A stretch of 64,000 nucleotides of DNA from Micromonospora olivasterospora. Lineage in GTDB: Bacteria; Actinomycetota; Actinomycetes; Mycobacteriales; Micromonosporaceae. The stretch is taken from contig NZ_VLKE01000001.1 in the NCBI RefSeq assembly GCF_007830265.1, forward strand, positions 5,580,001 through 5,644,000, in the 5' to 3' direction. Below, piece after piece: positions 1 to 9,562 of the stretch. How positions within the stretch are numbered: the first letter of the stretch is position 1; every line of letters begins with the position of its first letter. A program made the position numbers and the translations under genes. The notes beneath the pieces were generated by a model. That model was not told where the DNA came from, searched no databases, and saw only the letters and a list, made by a program, of their open reading frames with translations.

Positions 1-1522
1 CCAGGACCGGCAGCACGGAGGCGTCGACGATGCGCAGCCCGTCCACGCCCCGCACCCGCAGCCGCGGGTCGACGACCGACTCGTCGTCCGGGCCCATCGC
101 GCAGGTGCCGACGGCGTGGTAGCCGCAGTAGCCGAGGGTCAGGGCCGCCTCGACGATCTGGTCGTCGTCCTGTACCGCCGGGCCGGGCAGGGTCTCCGCC
201 GAGATCCGCTTCGCGATCGGCGCGGTGGCGAACAGCTCCCGCAACCGGCGGAGGGCGGCCGTCATGACCCGCCGGTCGTGTGCGGTGTCGAAGTAGTTGG
301 CGACGATGCGCGGCGTCGCCTCCGGGTCGGCCGAGGTGATCGCGAGGCTCCCCGCGCTGTCCGGCCGGGTCACCGTGGCCAGGCCCATCAGCCCCGGCTC
401 GGTCTCCAGCTCCAGCGCGCGCCCGGGACGTCGTGGCGCCGCCGAGAACGGCGCGATCAGCAGCGTCGTGTCGGGGCGGTCGGCCTGCGGATCGGACCGG
501 ACGTACGCCCCGAGGTCGTACACCGGCAGGGCGAGCGGCCCCCGGCGGGTCAGCAGGTAGCGCAGCGCGGCCCGGGCCTGGCCGAGCGGGCTGCCCAGCG
601 CCCGGTTGTAGCCGCCCTCGGCGGCCAGCCGGAACTGCACCGGTACCGCCCGGTGCTCCCGCATCCCGGCGCCCACCCGGGGCCGGTCGAGCAGCACGTC
701 CACCCCGGCGCTGCGCAGCGTGTCGGCCGGACCGATCCCGGAGACCTGCAACAGCTGGGGCGTGGCCAGCGCGCCGGCCGCGAGGACCACCTCGGCGGCG
801 GCCCGGTAGTCGACCGTCCGCCCGTGCCGGCGGGCGCGCACCCCGACCGCCCGGCCGCCCTCGACGAGGACCCGCAGCACGAGCGTGCCGACCGAGACGA
901 TCAGGTTGGGCCGGTCCCGGACCGGGTGCAGGAAGGCGTCGGCGGCGCTGCTGCGGCGACCGTCGTGGACGGTGGCCATGACGTAGCCGATCCGCTCGTC
1001 GTCGCCGTCGTTCAGGTCGTCCGCGCGGCGCCAGCCCAACTGCTCCCCGGCGGCGATCGTCTCCTCGCACAGCTCGTCGGTGCCGGTCGCGGTGGACAGC
1101 CGCAACGGCCCGCCGGCGCCGCGGACGGCGGAGGCGCCGAGGGGGTTGTCCTCCAGCCGTTTGAAGATCGGCAGCATGGTGTCCCACCCCCAGCCGGGGT
1201 TGCCGAGGCGTTCCAGCTCGTCCCAGTCGGGCCGGTCGCCGCGGCCGTACACCATTCCGTTGATCGAGCTCGACCCGCCGACGAGGCGGCCCCGCTGCCA
1301 GAGCTCCTCGTGGCCCGGCCCCGCCTGGGCCGGGTAGTGCCAGGCGGTGCGCCGGTCGTCCATCAGCCGGCTGAAGCCCTTGGGGACGCGGACGAAGGGA
1401 CTGCGGTCCCAGCCACCGGCCTCGATCAGCAGCACGCGGGTGCGGCCGTCCGCGGTCAACCGGTTGGCCAGCACGCATCCGGCCGAGCCCGCACCGACCA
1501 CGATGTAGTCGAACTCCTCCAC
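1..1522 (-). CDS. GMC family oxidoreductase (choline dehydrogenase-like), 3' end outside window
   Basis: FAD-dependent glucose-methanol-choline oxidoreductase, which oxidises an alcohol group; the substrate cannot be told. The GTG start at 1522 follows a GGGAG box and opens with VEEFDYIVVGAGSAGC, the Rossmann FAD-binding motif GxGxxG. About 507 codons are present. The visible C-terminal part has the family block YCGYHAVGTCAMG, which carries an active-site His, and the RIVDASVLP block. Only the last 10-30 codons should be missing beyond position 1. It reads away from the decayed SARP gene. No regulation is evident. Confidence 0.9.
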   Translation of the reverse strand, partial: MEEFDYIVVGAGSAGCVLANRLTADGRTRVLLIEAGGWDRSPFVRVPKGFSRLMDDRRTAWHYPAQAGPGHEELWQRGRLVGGSSSINGMVYGRGDRPDWDELERLGNPGWGWDTMLPIFKRLEDNPLGASAVRGAGGPLRLSTATGTDELCEETIAAGEQLGWRRADDLNDGDDERIGYVMATVHDGRRSSAADAFLHPVRDRPNLIVSVGTLVLRVLVEGGRAVGVRARRHGRTVDYRAAAEVVLAAGALATPQLLQVSGIGPADTLRSAGVDVLLDRPRVGAGMREHRAVPVQFRLAAEGGYNRALGSPLGQARAALRYLLTRRGPLALPVYDLGAYVRSDPQADRPDTTLLIAPFSAAPRRPGRALELETEPGLMGLATVTRPDSAGSLAITSADPEATPRIVANYFDTAHDRRVMTAALRRLRELFATAPIAKRISAETLPGPAVQDDDQIVEAALTLGYCGYHAVGTCAMGPDDESVVDPRLRVRGVDGLRIVDASVLPVL

Positions 1523-1669
1523 AGGGCACTCCCGTCCGCCACACCAAATGTCGCACCCACCGTAGTTCGTTGATCACCGATCGGAAAGGCCGGTCGGCCC
1601 CGTACGGCGCCCCGTACGGCGCCGTCCCGCCGCGCGGGCGGCGCGACGGGGTGGGCGACAATCGGGGCC

Positions 1670-2233
1670 ATGCGGTTCGGCATCCTCGGCGCGACGGAAG
1701 TGCACCGGGCCGACGGTGACCGGCTCACCGTCGGCGGGGCCCGGCTGCGGCGCCCTGCTGGTGCTGCTGCTCGACGCCGGCCGGGTGGTCCCGGCGGGCC
1801 GCCTGATTGACGGCCTGTACGGCGACCACCCGCCCGCCGGGGCGGCGAACGCGCTCCAGTCCCAGGTGTCGCGGCTGCGCCAGGTGCTGGCGGGGCCGGC
1901 CGGGTCCGCGGCGGCGGTGGAGTTCCACCCGGCCGGGTACCGGCTCGCCGTCGACCCGCAGGACGTCGACGCGCACCGGTTCACCACGCTGGCCGGAGCC
2001 GGCCACGCCGCGCTGGCCGCCGGCGACCGGCACCGCGCCGCCGGGCTGCTGCGCGAGGCGCTCGGGCTGTGGCGGGGCTCCCGCGCTGCCCGGGCCGCTG
2101 ACCAGCTTCGTCGGGCGGGAGGAGGAGCTGCACCGGGTCGGCCAGCTGCTCGGCGCGGCCCGCCTGGTAACGCTGCACGGGCCCCGGGCGTCGGCGGCGA
2201 GTCGTGGGCGGCCCAGCACCCGCTGCCGCTGGC
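1670..2233 (+). pseudogene. Decayed SARP/AfsR-family regulator remnant
   Basis: The fragment starts with an ATG and MRFGILGATEVHRADGDRL, the usual N-terminus of SARP/AfsR transcription activators. It continues in a second frame (from about 1752) with the winged-helix and early BTAD-like segment (DAGRVVPAGRLIDGLYG, NALQSQVSRLRQVL). A third frame (from about 2090) has LTSFVGREEELHRVGQLL, the typical start of an NB-ARC ATPase domain. The gene then ends against the neighbouring GNAT. Two frame changes, loss of most of the BTAD domain and loss of the NB-ARC/TPR body show that it is broken. The frame changes do not fit single-base undercalls, so decay is likely real. Confidence 0.8.
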
Positions 2234-2236
2234 CGG

Positions 2237-2539
2237 CTACTTGACCTTGCGGGTCGACCTGGCGACGATGTCGTCGTACTCGGGGTGCCGGGTCAGCCAG
2301 TCGGCGAGGAACGGGCAGAGCGGGACGACGGTCCGGCGCCGGGCGCGGGCGTCGTCCAGCACCGCGCGGGCCAGGGCCGAGCCGACCCCCCTGCCCTCGT
2401 ACGCCGGGTCGACCTCGGTGTGGGTGTAGGCGATGATGGCGCCGGTCAGCTGGTAGGGGACCACGCCGGCCACGGCGCCGCTCTCGTCGCGCGCCTCGAA
2501 CCGGTCTCGCTCCGGCGCGTCTGTCACGGTCAACTGCAC
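2237..2539 (-). CDS. GNAT family N-acetyltransferase, YjdJ type
   Basis: Small acetyl-CoA-binding acetyltransferase of about 100 residues, the normal length for the YjdJ-type branch. It shows the acetyl-CoA loop EGRGVGSALARA and the family C-terminal block VPLCPFLADWLTRHPEY. I chose the GTG at 2539 because homologues of this family begin a few residues before the PER-RFEA segment and a GGATGG box lies upstream. An alternative GTG at 2572 would add 11 residues. The substrate is unknown. It converges on the SARP remnant. Confidence 0.85.
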   Translation of the reverse strand: MQLTVTDAPERDRFEARDESGAVAGVVPYQLTGAIIAYTHTEVDPAYEGRGVGSALARAVLDDARARRRTVVPLCPFLADWLTRHPEYDDIVARSTRKVK

Positions 2540-3236
2540 GTCGCCATCCAACCACGCCGGAAACCGTCCCACGCTCCGGGTGCGGTCCTGCCCGTGACCG
2601 CCCCGCGGATGCCGGCCGGGCGGACGGCTCGCTCCTCGCGACTCACCGCCGGGTCGTCCGTCTTCTCACTGTCCGGGTGGCTGGTCGCTATTCCCCGACG
2701 GTGAGGATCCGTCGGGCGATGCGTACGAATCCCTCTGCGGTTGATCGTTTCGGAGTAGTCATCGATCCGAAACCTTTGCCCCTGGCGGCCGATGGAGACT
2801 GCGGTGGGGATCGATGGAACTGGCCAGCATACGGGAATCTGATCGAGAATCATATATCTCTACAATCGACCGACGTCGGCCTAGGATCGCCTCACCGTTG
2901 CAGCACTCATCGATTGATGCGCCATGCGCGCAGAACCAGGTAACAGAGGGAGACAGGCTACATCAACAGCTGGACCCTCAACCTCTGATCCGCCGACCGC
3001 GGACAGTTCAGCCGGGGCCCCGACCACCCGTCGGGGCCCGGCCCCTGCCCGGCGCGCCCGGGGCCCCGGACCCCGGTCGGGCGCCGGCGGGAGCGCCGGT
3101 GCGGCCCACCGGTCGCACGGGCCGCGCCCGGGAAGGCCGGAACGGGCCCGCGGCCGGCGGCGGTGCGCGATGGTGGAGCAGGTCGGCCCGGGCGCGGGTC
3201 GGCTCGAAAGCGACGGCGCGGGCCGGAGGCGACAGG
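2540..3236. other. Long intergenic stretch with no supported gene
   Basis: About 700 bases with no convincing coding sequence. Positions 2740-2910 are distinctly less GC-rich than the surroundings and could hold promoters for the GNAT or DUF1622 genes. A GC-rich perfect 10-bp hairpin (arms 3015-3024 and 3030-3039) lies further on. Open frames here have no homology that I recognise. Confidence 0.5.
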
Positions 3237-3638
3237 GTGCCGACCAGGGAATTCGTCGAGCGCGTCGGCGCCCTGCTGGACCTCGCCGGCGTACTGGTCA
3301 TCGCCGTCGGGGTCACCGTCGCCTCCGCCGTCTTCCTGTACCGCTGCTGGCGCACCCGCCGGGTCGTCGACCTCTACCGTCCGTACCGGCAGGGGGTGGG
3401 CCGGGCCATCCTGCTCGGCCTGGAGTTGCTGGTCGGCGGCGACATCATCCGGACCGTGGCGGTCGCACCGTCCTTCCGCAGCGTGGGGGTGCTGGCGTTG
3501 ATCGTCCTGGTGCGGACCTTCTTGAGCTTCTCGCTGGAGGTCGAGCTCCAGGGGCGCTGGCCGTGGCAGCCGCGGAGGGCGCCGGCGGACACCGGGGCGG
3601 CGCGCCGCCCTGACGGGTCCGCCCCGCGCCGATTGTGA
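3237..3638 (+). CDS. DUF1622 family membrane protein
   Basis: Protein of 133 residues. The GTG start is chosen because GGAGG sits 8 bases upstream at 3224-3228. It has three hydrophobic segments: about residues 10-33 (LLDLAGVLVIAVGVTVASAV), 58-75 and 80-100. The block RQGVGRAILLGLELLVGGDIIRT is the hallmark of the DUF1622 family of small inner-membrane proteins. Function is unknown. The tail after residue 110 is basic and proline-rich. Confidence 0.85.
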   Translation: MPTREFVERVGALLDLAGVLVIAVGVTVASAVFLYRCWRTRRVVDLYRPYRQGVGRAILLGLELLVGGDIIRTVAVAPSFRSVGVLALIVLVRTFLSFSLEVELQGRWPWQPRRAPADTGAARRPDGSAPRRL

Positions 3639-3713
3639 CGCGCCGGGTCCCGCGGTCGGGCAGAGTCGGGACAGGGCGTCGACCGGCGTCCGGAGACGGC
3701 GGATCTTGCGACG

Positions 3714-5185
3714 ATGGCCAGGTCGGGCGGGGCGGGCCAGGACGGCGACCCCGGTGGTGGGTCGGGCTGGACGCTGACCGCCCGGCTGCCGGGCGGGCCG
3801 GAGTTGCGCCGCGTCGTGCTGCTGCTCGGCGCGGTGCTCGCCCTCAACGGCGCCGACGTCGGTACGGTCGGCGCGGCGGCCGTGCAGCTGGAGGCCGACC
3901 TGGGCATCAGCCACGCCCAGCTCGGCCTGCTGGCCACGGCCTCGTCGGGGGTGGGCGTGCTGGCGTGCGTGCCGCTGGGCGTGCTCGCCGACCGGACCAA
4001 CCGGGTACGCCTGCTCGTGATCACGATCGCGCTGTGGGCGGCCGCGATGGTCGCCGGCGGCCTGGCGCCCGACTACCGGTGGCTGCTGGCGTCCAGGCTG
4101 CTCCTCGGTGCCGCAGTGGCCGCGGCCGGGCCGGTGGTGGTCTCCCTGACGGGGGACTTCATCCCGCCCGCCGAGCGCGCGACGGTCCTCGGCTGGATTC
4201 TCACCGGCGAGATCGTCGGCGCCGGCCTCGGCCTGGTGGCCGGTGGTGAGCTCGCCGCGCTGCTCTCCTGGCGGGCCGCGTTCTTCCTGCTCGCGGTCGT
4301 CAGCGCGGGGCTGGCGGTGGCGCTGTGGCGGCTGCTGCCCGAGCCCGCCCGGCGCGGCGCGGGCTGGCCGTCCCCGCCGGGGGACGGGTCCGGGCGGGCC
4401 CGGCCGGACGCCGGACGCCGGTCGGCCGACCGGGCGCAGGCGGCGGTGTCCGCCCGGGGCATCGGCCCGGCCCGGACCGGGTGCTGCGGGACGATCCGAA
4501 CCAGTGGTCCTTCGCCCGGGCCGCGGTCTATCTGCTGTCGATCCCCTCCAACCGGAGACTGATCGTGGCGTCGGCGACGGGGTACTTCTTCCTCGCGGGG
4601 CTGCGCACCTTCGTCGTCGTCTTCGTCGTGTGGCACTTCGGCATCTCGCAGACGGCGTTCGCCGGGCCGCTGCTGCTGATCGGGGCGGCGGCGCTCGCCG
4701 GTGTGGTACTCGCCGGCCGTCTCTCCGACCGGGCGCTGGCCCGGGGGCGCGTCGACGTGCGGATCGTGGTGCCGGCGGTCGGCTACACCGCCGCCGCGGT
4801 CCTGTTCATCCCCGGGCTGTGGCTCGCCTCGCTGGCCGCGGCGCTGCCGCTGATCGCGCTCGGCACCGCCGCGCTGGCGGCCGCCAACCCGCCGCTGGAC
4901 GCGGCCCGGCTGGACATCGTTCCCGGCCAGCTGTGGGGGCGGGCGGAGAGCCTGCGGACGGTCCTGCGGCTCGTCGCGGAGGCCGCCGCCCCCGCCACCT
5001 TCGGGTGGCTGGCGGACCAGCTCGGCGGCCCGGCGGGACGGTCCGGCGGGGTCGGCCTGCGCAACACCTTCCTGATCATGTTGGTCACGTTGCTGGCCAA
5101 CGGCGTCCTCCTGTTCACCGCCCGGCGCGCGTACCCGGTCGACGTGGCCACGGCGTCCGCGTCGCGGCGGCGGGGGACCACGTGA
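3714..5185 (+). pseudogene. MFS transporter, single frameshift in the central loop
   Basis: Major facilitator superfamily permease in two frames. The first half (from ATG 3714) has about six membrane helices, including the motif-A-like GVLADRTNRVRLL. The second half, read in the -1 frame to 5185, supplies six more (from SNRRLIVASATGYFFLAG). One base added near the GGGG at 4456-4459 in the hydrophilic central loop restores a 490-residue protein, the expected MFS length. All membrane segments are intact, so a sequencing undercall or a very recent mutation is more likely than decay. Substrate unknown. Confidence 0.85.
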
Positions 5186-5225
5186 GCCGAGCCGCGCGGG
5201 GAACGCCCGCTGCCCCGGGGATTTG

Positions 5226-5238
5226 CCGAGAATCTCGG
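5226..5238. promoter_or_regulatory. Short palindrome upstream of the hopanoid operon
   Basis: CCGAGA-A-TCTCGG, a perfect 6-1-6 inverted repeat, sits in the AT-richer leader between the MFS gene and hpnC, about 240 bases before the operon start. It could be an operator or part of the MFS transcript end. This is inference from symmetry and position only. Confidence 0.3.
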
Positions 5239-5473
5239 AATTACAGCGGATCGGGATGGTTAAGGTGAATTCGCGCTGGTTCTGGGGGGATCGCGTCTCC
5301 CCGGCGCCGCCTGCGGCACGCACCGCCGCGAGCGGTCCTGCACCGACGCCCCCGCCCGGCACCGGGCGGGACAGCTGACGACGCCTGCCAGCCGGCGTCC
5401 GCACCCCGGCCGACCGCGCTGCCCGGACGAGCAGACACCGTCGGCCCCGTGCCCGGCCAGGAAGGAGACGCTG

Positions 5474-6331
5474 ATGAGCCAACGCGCGGCCGTCGCCCCG
5501 GTACGCCGGATCGAGCAGGCCCGGTCGCGGGAGAACTTCCCCGTCGCGTTGCGGGTCCTGCCCGGCCGGTACCGCCGCCACCTGCTCGCGCTCTACGCCT
5601 ACGCCCGCCAGGTCGACGACCTCGGGGACGAGGCCCTGCCCGACCCGGCCGACCGGGTCGCCGCCCTCGACGACATCGAGACCGAGCTGCGGTGCCTCTA
5701 TGCCGGCCACCGGGTTACCCACCCGGTGGTCCGCGCCCTCGCCCCCACCGTGGCCGCGTGCCGGCTCCCCCTCGACCCGCTCGTCCGGCTGGTCGAGGCG
5801 AACCGGGTCGACCAGCGGGTGACCCGCTACGCCACCTTCGACCAGCTCGTCGCGTACTGCACCCTGTCGGCCAACCCGGTCGGCGAACTGGTCCTGCACG
5901 TGTTCGGGCAGGCCGCGCCGGCGAGGATCGCCCTGTCCGACCGGGTCTGCACGGCGCTGCAGATCGTCGAGCACCTGCAGGACGTGGCCGAGGACCACCG
6001 CCGCGGCCGGGTCTACCTGCCGGCGGAGGACCTGGCCCGGTTCGACGTCACCGAGGCCGACCTCGCCCGCCCCACCGCCGGCCGGCAGCTGCGGGAACTG
6101 GTCGAGTTCTCCGCGGAGCGGGCCCGGGCGTGGCTCGACGCCGGCGCCCCGCTCGTCTCGTCCCTGCACGGCTGGGGCCGACTCGCGGTCGGCGGCTACC
6201 TGGCCGGCGGCCGGGCGACCCTCGACGCGCTGGCCGTGGCCGACCACGACCCGCTGCGGACCGCCGTCCGCCCCCGGGGCCGGCGCGTCCTGCACCGCTG
6301 GCTGGCCGCCACCGTGAGGAGCGCCGGATGA
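5474..6331 (+). CDS. hpnC: HpnC, squalene synthase-type enzyme (hydroxysqualene synthase)
   Basis: First gene of the hopanoid operon; 285 residues. In the three-enzyme HpnCDE route to squalene, HpnC converts presqualene diphosphate to hydroxysqualene. It has the isoprenyl synthase Asp-rich motif QVDDLGDE (about residues 45-52) and the second QDVAEDHRRGRVYLPAEDL block. AAGGAG lies just before the ATG at 5474. The stop overlaps the hpnD start by 4 bases (ATGA), so translation is coupled. Soluble or membrane-associated. Confidence 0.93.
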   Translation: MSQRAAVAPVRRIEQARSRENFPVALRVLPGRYRRHLLALYAYARQVDDLGDEALPDPADRVAALDDIETELRCLYAGHRVTHPVVRALAPTVAACRLPLDPLVRLVEANRVDQRVTRYATFDQLVAYCTLSANPVGELVLHVFGQAAPARIALSDRVCTALQIVEHLQDVAEDHRRGRVYLPAEDLARFDVTEADLARPTAGRQLRELVEFSAERARAWLDAGAPLVSSLHGWGRLAVGGYLAGGRATLDALAVADHDPLRTAVRPRGRRVLHRWLAATVRSAG

Positions 6332-7194
6332 CCACGACCAGCGACGTCGACACCGCCTATCGGCGCTGCGAGCAGATCACCCGCAGCCGGGCGGCCAACT
6401 TCGCGTACGGCATCCGGCTGCTGCCGCAGGCGAAACGCCGGGCCCTGTCGGCCATCTACGCCACCGCCCGCCGCATCGACGACATCGGCGACGGCACACT
6501 GCCGCCGGACGAGAAGCTGGACCGCCTGGAGCGGACCCGTACGGCGCTGCACCTGCTGCCCGGCGACGGCCGCGACCCGGTGTTCACCGCGCTCGCCGAC
6601 GCCGCCGCCCGGATGCCGATCCCCCTGGCGGCCTTCGACGAACTCGTCGACGGGTGCGCCGCCGACGTGGCCGGGCGCGCGTACGGCACCTTCGACGAGC
6701 TGCACTGGTACTGCCGCTGCGTGGCCGGTTCGATCGGCCGGCTGTCCCTCGGTGTGTTCGGCGCGGCCGACCCCGGCCGGGCCGGACCCCTCGCCGACGC
6801 GCTGGGCGTGGCGCTGCAACTGACCAACATCCTGCGCGACCTGGTCGAGGACCGGGCCGACGGGCGGATCTACCTGCCCGCCGAGGATCTGGACCGGTTC
6901 GGCTGCACCCTGCGGATCGACGGCACCCGATTCGCCGACCCCCCCGACCGGCTGATCGCGCTCGTGCGCTTCCAGGCGGACCGCGCCGCCCGGTGGTACG
7001 ACACCGGGCTGCGACTGCTGCCCCTGCTGGACCGGCGCAGCGCGGCCTGCACCGCCGCGATGGCCGGCATCTACCGCCGACTGCTCGACCGGATCGCCGC
7101 GGACCCGCTCGCCGTCACCCGCAGCCGCGTGTCACTGCCGGTACGGGAGAAGGCCTGGGTGGCCGCGCGCGCCCTCGTGGGACGCCCCGCATGA
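6328..7194 (+). CDS. hpnD: HpnD, presqualene diphosphate synthase
   Basis: Protein of 288 residues that condenses two farnesyl diphosphates to presqualene diphosphate, the first step of HpnCDE squalene synthesis. Motifs visible are RRIDDIGDG (about residues 47-55) and LTNILRDLVEDRADGRIYLP (about 165-184), both conserved in head-to-head prenyl synthases. The start is set by the ATGA overlap with hpnC, and the stop overlaps hpnE in the same way. It is paralogous to the preceding gene, as is usual for this pair. Confidence 0.94.
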   Translation: MTTTSDVDTAYRRCEQITRSRAANFAYGIRLLPQAKRRALSAIYATARRIDDIGDGTLPPDEKLDRLERTRTALHLLPGDGRDPVFTALADAAARMPIPLAAFDELVDGCAADVAGRAYGTFDELHWYCRCVAGSIGRLSLGVFGAADPGRAGPLADALGVALQLTNILRDLVEDRADGRIYLPAEDLDRFGCTLRIDGTRFADPPDRLIALVRFQADRAARWYDTGLRLLPLLDRRSAACTAAMAGIYRRLLDRIAADPLAVTRSRVSLPVREKAWVAARALVGRPA

Positions 7195-8558
7195 CCGCCC
7201 CGACGGGTCCGCCGGGCGAAGCCGGCAACGTCTGCGTCATCGGCGGCGGACTGGCCGGCATCGCCGCGGCGATCCGCCTCGCCGACCTGCACCTGCGGGT
7301 GACGCTGCTGGAGAGCCGGCCGGAACTCGGCGGAGCCACCTACTCCTTCCGCCGCGACGGGCTCACCGTCGACACCGGCCAGCACGTCTTCCTGCGCTGC
7401 TACGAGGCGTACCGGGGGCTGCTGGACCGGCTCGGCAGCACCGCCGGCACCCAGGTGCAGCCGCGGTTCGCGGTGCCGGTGCTGCTGCCGGGGCGGCCCC
7501 CGCACCTGCTGGCCCGCCGCCGGTTGCCGGCGCCGGCGCACCTGCTGCCCGCGCTGGCCGGCTACCGGCTGCTGGCCCCGGCGCAGCGGCTCGCCGCCGT
7601 GCGGGCCGCCGCCGCGCTGCGCCACGTCGACCCCGACCTGCCCGAGACCGACGCGCGCAGCTTCGGCGACTGGCTCGCCGACCACGGTCAGGACGCCCGC
7701 GCCGTGCGCCGGCTCTGGGACCTGGTCACCGTGGCCGCGCTGAACCTGCCCAGCGCCCAGGCGTCGCTGGCGCTGGCCGCCCGGGTGTTCCGCACCGGGC
7801 TGCTGGAGGCCGCGGACGCCGGCGACATCGGCCGCCCGCTGGTCCCGCTGGTCGACCTGCACGCCGTCCCGGCCCGGCGGCTGCTGGACCGGCTCGGCGT
7901 CCGGGTGCGCACCCGCGCCCGCGTCCGGTGGATCCGCCCGGAACCCGCCGGCTTCCGCGTCGGCACCGACGACGGCGAGGTCGACGCCGACGCCGTCGTG
8001 CTGGCCGTGCCGCACCAGGCCGCGGCCGCGCTGGTCCCGCCGGCCGCCGCGCCCGCCGCCGGCGACTGGCGGCGCCTCGGCGCGGCGCCGATCGTCAACG
8101 TGCACCTGCGGTACGCCCGCCGGATCACCGGGCTGACCATGGCCGCCGCCGTGGCCTCCCCGGCACAGTGGATCTTCACCCGGCCGGAACCGGACGGCCA
8201 GTACGTGGTGGTGTCCCTGTCGGCCGCCGACGCCGAGCTCGAGCGGCCAACCGCCGAGCTGGTGGCGACCCAGCGCGCGGCGCTCGCCGCGCTGTTCCCC
8301 GCCGCGCGGCACGCCGCGGTCCGCGACGCGTTCGTCACCCGGGAGCCGCGGGCCACCTTCCGGCAGACACCGGGCACCCGGGCGTACCGGCCGGCCACGG
8401 CCACCGGCCTGCCCGGGCTGGTGCTCGCCGGCGCATGGACCGACACGGGCTGGCCGGACACGATGGAGGGCGCGGTGCGCAGCGGCCAGCAGGCCGCCGA
8501 CGTGGTCGCCCGCCAGCTTGCGTCCCGGCCCCGACACCACACGGAGGCCGCGAGATGA
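7191..8558 (+). CDS. hpnE: HpnE, hydroxysqualene dehydroxylase (FAD amine-oxidase fold)
   Basis: Protein of 455 residues that reductively dehydroxylates hydroxysqualene to squalene. The N-terminus has the FAD dinucleotide fold VIGGGLAGIAAAIRLAD and the GGxxxS/T-type stretch ELGGATYSF, typical of phytoene-desaturase-like enzymes. The C-terminal FAD block GLVLAGAWTDTGWPDTMEGA is also present. ATGA overlaps on both sides make it part of the coupled hpn operon. Confidence 0.93.
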   Translation: MTAPTGPPGEAGNVCVIGGGLAGIAAAIRLADLHLRVTLLESRPELGGATYSFRRDGLTVDTGQHVFLRCYEAYRGLLDRLGSTAGTQVQPRFAVPVLLPGRPPHLLARRRLPAPAHLLPALAGYRLLAPAQRLAAVRAAAALRHVDPDLPETDARSFGDWLADHGQDARAVRRLWDLVTVAALNLPSAQASLALAARVFRTGLLEAADAGDIGRPLVPLVDLHAVPARRLLDRLGVRVRTRARVRWIRPEPAGFRVGTDDGEVDADAVVLAVPHQAAAALVPPAAAPAAGDWRRLGAAPIVNVHLRYARRITGLTMAAAVASPAQWIFTRPEPDGQYVVVSLSAADAELERPTAELVATQRAALAALFPAARHAAVRDAFVTREPRATFRQTPGTRAYRPATATGLPGLVLAGAWTDTGWPDTMEGAVRSGQQAADVVARQLASRPRHHTEAAR

Positions 8559-9562
8559 CCATCGCCCGCAGCGACAGCACCACCCGGGTCCAGACCCACG
8601 TGGAACCGGCGATCCGGGCGCTCCTGGACCGGCTGGACCCGGCCAACCGGCTCGTCGGCGGCTACCAGTTCGGCTACTGGAACGCCGACGGCACGCCCGC
8701 CGCCTGCCAGGGCAAGGGGCTGCGTCCGGCGCTGGCGCTGCTGTCGGCCCAGGCGGTCGGGGTCGAGCCCGAGGCCGGGGTGCCGGCCGCCGCCGCGGTC
8801 GAGCTGGCGCACAACTTCTCGCTGCTGCACGACGACGTGATGGACGGCGACACCGAGCGCCGCCACCGCCCCACCGCCTGGACGGTGTTCGGGGTCGGCC
8901 CGGCCGTGCTCGCCGGGGACGCCCTGATCGGGCTCGCCTTCGAGGCGCTCGCCGAGGCGCCCGGCGGCGGCCCGGCGGTGCGCCGGCTCGCCGTCGACGT
9001 ACGGGACCTCATCCGCGGGCAGGCCGCCGACCTGGAATTCGAACGCCGCGACGACGTCACGCTCGACGAGTGTCTGACCATGGCCGGCAACAAGACCGCC
9101 GCGCTGCTGGCCGGCTCGTGCGCGCTCGGGGCGCTGCTGTGCGGTGGGCCCCCGGGGCTGGTCGACGGGCTGTCCCGCTTCGGCCTCCACCTCGGGCTGG
9201 CGTTCCAGCTCGTCGACGACCTGCTCGGCATCTGGGGTGACCCGCGGCGCACCGGCAAACCCGTCGGCTCCGACCTGCGGGCCCGCAAGCGCAGCGTACC
9301 GGTGGTGCGGGCGCTGACCGACGGCGGCAGCGCCGGCCGGTCCCTGGCGGAGCTGTACCGGTCGCCGGCGCCGCTGGGCGACGACGACGTGGCCCGGGCG
9401 ACCGGGCTGATCGAGGCGACCGGGGCCCGGGACTGGACGCGGCGCCGGGCGGCGCGGGAGACCGAGCGGGCCCAGGCGGAGCTGGCCGAGCTCGACCTGC
9501 CCGACCACGTACGCCGGGAACTCGCTGACATCGCCACCTTCATCACCGGACGGGATCACTGA
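8555..9562 (+). CDS. Polyprenyl synthetase (FPP/GGPP synthase type) of the hopanoid operon
   Basis: Trans-isoprenyl diphosphate synthase of 335 residues. It has the first Asp-rich motif [10 protein letters not shown] (about residue 92) and the second [13 protein letters not shown] (about residue 219). The chain-length region before the first motif does not let me decide between C15 and C20 product, but supply of farnesyl diphosphate to HpnD is the expected job in this setting. Overlaps hpnE by 4 bases and abuts shc through a TGATG junction. Confidence 0.92.
   Translation: MTIARSDSTTRVQTHVEPAIRALLDRLDPANRLVGGYQFGYWNADGTPAACQGKGLRPALALLSAQAVGVEPEAGVPAAAAVELAHNFSLLHDDVMDGDTERRHRPTAWTVFGVGPAVLAGDALIGLAFEALAEAPGGGPAVRRLAVDVRDLIRGQAADLEFERRDDVTLDECLTMAGNKTAALLAGSCALGALLCGGPPGLVDGLSRFGLHLGLAFQLVDDLLGIWGDPRRTGKPVGSDLRARKRSVPVVRALTDGGSAGRSLAELYRSPAPLGDDDVARATGLIEATGARDWTRRRAARETERAQAELAELDLPDHVRRELADIATFITGRDH

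Noticed and set aside
2530..2853. 107-codon minus-strand frame upstream of the GNAT
   Set aside because: No recognisable domain and no ribosome site; it overlaps the GNAT start in another frame.
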